DNA of 8,103 nt. Origin: an uncultured Flavobacterium sp. (GTDB lineage: Bacteria; Bacteroidota; Bacteroidia; Flavobacteriales; Flavobacteriaceae). The notes below the pieces were generated by a model. It did not search any database. It had not been told where the DNA came from and was given only the letters and a program-made list of their open reading frames with translations. Positions 6,508 to 8,103 of this stretch are shown here, in pieces (positions within the stretch are counted from its first letter, which is position 1; every line of letters begins with the position of its first letter). The stretch covers positions 1 to 8,103 of the forward strand of contig NZ_CAMIHH010000129.1 of NCBI RefSeq assembly GCF_946220915.1, read 5' to 3'. Made by a program: the position numbers and the translations under genes.

Positions 6508-7563
6508 TTACTGGTTTTCTTCTTCAAGCGCGTCCCATCCCCTGGCCTTCAGCGGAATCCTGGCATTGGCTCTCGTAATGAGGTGGATGCCTTCGCTTTC
6601 CTGTACCATGTGCCCAATGATCGTAAAGTTCGGGTTGCCTTTTATCTTGTCGAAATCTTCCATTTTTATGGTAAACAACAGTTCATAATCCTCTCCGCCA
6701 TTAAGCGCGACCGTGGTAATGTCGATGTTAAATTCTTCACAGGCATTGATGAGCTGCGGGTCTACCGGGATCTTTTCCTCATACAGGTTGCAACCGACGC
6801 CGGATTTTTTGCACAAGTGAATGATTTCGGACGATAGCCCGTCGGAAATGTCAATCATCGATGTTGGCACAATTTCCAGCGCCTGCAGCAGGTCCTTTAC
6901 ATCAGCACGCGCTTCGGGCTTAAGCTGGCGTTCTATCAGGTAGCTGTAAGCATCAAGGTCGGGCTGGTTGTTTGGGTTTACCTGGAACACCTGTTTTTCG
7001 CGTTCCAGTACTTTGAGGCCCAGATAAGCCGAGCCTACATCGCCTGTTACTACAAGCAGGTCGGTACCCGATGCGCCTCTGCGGTAGGCGATATCCGCTT
7101 CATCGGCTTCACCTATTGCTGTAATGCTGAGCAGCATGCCTTTTGTTGATGATGTAGTGTCGCCGCCAATAATGTCTACACCATATATTTTTGCCGCGAG
7201 CTTAATCCCATCATACAGCTCATCCAGCGCCTCCACCGGAAAACGGTTTGACACCGCTATCGACACGGTTATCTGTGTCGGTTTTGCATTCATTGCGCAT
7301 ATATCCGACAGGTTGACCACCACGGCTTTGTAGCCCAGGTGCTTCAGCGGCATGTAGGCCAGGTCGAAGTGTACGCCTTCTATCAGGAGGTCGGTTGAGA
7401 CTACCGCTTTTTTATCTTTAAAATCAAGCACTGCGGCATCATCGCCTATACCTGCTATGGTAGATGGCTGCTTCAATTCAACATTACGGGTAAGGTGCTC
7501 TATCAACCCGAATTCACCCATTGCCGAAAGGCTGGTGCGCTGCTGGTTTTTGTCTTCGATCAT
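6508..7563 (-). CDS. thiL: Thiamine-monophosphate kinase
   Basis: ThiL phosphorylates thiamine monophosphate with ATP to give thiamine diphosphate, the last step of thiamine cofactor synthesis, in the cytoplasm. Counting from the start chosen here the protein has 351 residues and shows the family motifs in order: GEFGLIEHL (16-24), GIGDDAAVLD (38-47), STDLLIEGVHFD (56-67), NLSDICAMNAKPT (84-96), GGDTTSS (133-139), TGDVGSAYLGL (173-183), DISDGLSSE (238-246), NGGEDYELL (288-296) and a C-terminal GWDAL. The acidic Asp-Asp and GGD motifs bind Mg-ATP in this PurM/ThiL-type fold. I chose the ATG at 7563 over the in-frame ATG at 7578. MIEDKNQQRT is the usual flavobacterial N-terminus, and the longer form would overlap the upstream Abi stop by 13 bases. 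With this start only two bases separate the two genes, which suggests one transcript. All motifs are intact. Confidence 0.96.
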   Translation of the reverse strand: MIEDKNQQRTSLSAMGEFGLIEHLTRNVELKQPSTIAGIGDDAAVLDFKDKKAVVSTDLLIEGVHFDLAYMPLKHLGYKAVVVNLSDICAMNAKPTQITVSIAVSNRFPVEALDELYDGIKLAAKIYGVDIIGGDTTSSTKGMLLSITAIGEADEADIAYRRGASGTDLLVVTGDVGSAYLGLKVLEREKQVFQVNPNNQPDLDAYSYLIERQLKPEARADVKDLLQALEIVPTSMIDISDGLSSEIIHLCKKSGVGCNLYEEKIPVDPQLINACEEFNIDITTVALNGGEDYELLFTIKMEDFDKIKGNPNFTIIGHMVQESEGIHLITRANARIPLKARGWDALEEENQ

Positions 7564-7565
7564 TT

Positions 7566-8103
7566 TTATTTTTTCCATAAGGGCTCATTAGTCCAGTCAT
7601 CCGGAAAGCCCATAAGTTTTATGTTTATTTCACTATATGTATCTAATAAATTTTTCAGTTTTTCCATAAACTTATTGTATGGGTTAACTGAATCCAAAAG
7701 ATATGCTACCAGGCAGATGGCGGCATATATCTTAAGAGATTTGTTGTTGGATGCCTGGCCTAAATTTTCCCATCTACTAACCCATTGCCTGTAGGGAGTT
7801 TTGGGCCAAACCGGCTTTATGGTAAGCTCAATATTCCACAACCTGCTATGATGGGCGCAAATGTTCCGTATATAAATAACAGTTTCAATCCACGATTTCA
7901 AAACCTCATGATGGACACCAAAATGTTTTGCTATTGCTATTTGGACATCTTTATCGCCAAGGTTTTTATAAACTGAAAAAAGAGTATTGAATGTAAGGAC
8001 TTCAAAACTTTTCCAGGATGGGGGGATATATTGATTATACTTCTCCCTATACTTCTTAATATATTCTTGTTTTGAGTTTTCAGTATTGGCACATAATTTA
8101 TTC
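7566..8103 (-). CDS. Abi_2 (AbiD/AbiF-type) abortive-infection protein, 5' end outside window
   Basis: An open frame with no stop runs from the right edge to the TAA at 7566-7568, giving 178 visible residues. The 111-residue piece starting with TTG at 7901 is only its C-terminal part. The upstream codons read on in the same frame and are family-like, with YIPPSWKSFEVLTFNTL (25-41 of the visible part) and LKSWIETVIYIRNICAHHSRLWN (68-90). The RNxCAHHxRLWN block is the signature of the Abi_2 family of phage-resistance proteins. RNICAH (79-84) also fits the RX4-6H catalytic motif of HEPN ribonucleases, so RNA cleavage on infection is the likely activity. Full-length members are usually around 300 residues, so roughly 120 N-terminal residues are missing here through the window edge, not through truncation. 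GC over 7921-8100 is about 30%, against about 50% in 6541-6660 of thiL, a sign of transfer. It abuts thiL with a two-base gap. Confidence 0.87.
   Translation of the reverse strand, partial: NKLCANTENSKQEYIKKYREKYNQYIPPSWKSFEVLTFNTLFSVYKNLGDKDVQIAIAKHFGVHHEVLKSWIETVIYIRNICAHHSRLWNIELTIKPVWPKTPYRQWVSRWENLGQASNNKSLKIYAAICLVAYLLDSVNPYNKFMEKLKNLLDTYSEINIKLMGFPDDWTNEPLWKK
7667..7698 (-). promoter_or_regulatory. Candidate internal promoter for thiL inside the Abi gene
   Basis: On the minus strand TTTG (7698-7695) is followed after 20 bases by TAAGTTTA (7674-7667). This matches the Bacteroidota pattern TTTG-N19-21-TAnnTTTG except for the last base. It would start transcription about 100 bases upstream of thiL and could keep thiL expressed independently of the defence gene. 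The surrounding coding sequence is AT-rich, so a chance match is quite possible. Confidence 0.3.

Noticed and set aside
1..8103. CRISPR arrays, tRNA or rRNA genes
   Set aside because: No regularly spaced repeat-spacer units, and no tRNA- or rRNA-like sequence was seen on either strand.

Overview
The window looks like chromosomal DNA from a Bacteroidota bacterium, most likely Flavobacterium or a close relative. The evidence is a single-chain, eukaryote-like glycyl-tRNA synthetase, a ThiL of typical flavobacterial sequence, a large AsmA-family protein, a lipoprotein with an acidic Ser-Asp-Asp stretch after its lipid-bearing cysteine, no clear Shine-Dalgarno sequences, and a TAnnTTTG-type promoter motif before the first gene. 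This is inferred from composition and protein families, not from a database search.

Layout. At 70-1614 (+) lies glycyl-tRNA synthetase. It is followed at 1640-2182 (+) by a small AT-rich gene for a two-pass membrane protein of unknown function. Next, at 2224-2409, comes a second, near-perfect copy of the last 186 bases of the synthetase gene, and only after that copy does a good intrinsic terminator appear. The simplest reading is that a segment carrying a replacement synthetase 3' end plus the small membrane gene was inserted into the native gene. This kept the synthetase intact and left the old 3' end as an orphan fragment that still supplies the terminator. At 2573-3313 (+) is a probable surface lipoprotein, ending at a strong terminator. 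It converges with a 992-residue AsmA-family envelope protein (6359-3381, -). Upstream of the AsmA gene is a short intergenic region with a 9-bp inverted repeat and a 9-bp direct repeat spaced by exactly 21 bp. Thiamine-monophosphate kinase, thiL (7563-6508, -), ends in a hairpin. Directly upstream, two bases from the thiL start, is the 3' part of an Abi_2 (AbiD/AbiF-type) phage-defence gene that runs off the right edge of the window.

How the parts relate. Three housekeeping or envelope functions (glycyl-tRNA synthesis, thiamine diphosphate synthesis, outer-envelope maintenance by an AsmA-type protein) are mixed with two probable acquisitions. These are the small membrane gene inside the duplicated synthetase end and the Abi gene abutting thiL. 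Both have much lower GC in the stretches I counted (about 30%) than the housekeeping genes beside them (about 50-55%). Both sit tightly against an essential or near-essential gene on the same strand, so both could share its transcript. The most unusual structure is the synthetase 3'-end duplication. It resembles the target-regenerating insertions seen at tRNA genes and other conserved 3' ends, but here it carries one small gene and no visible recombinase.
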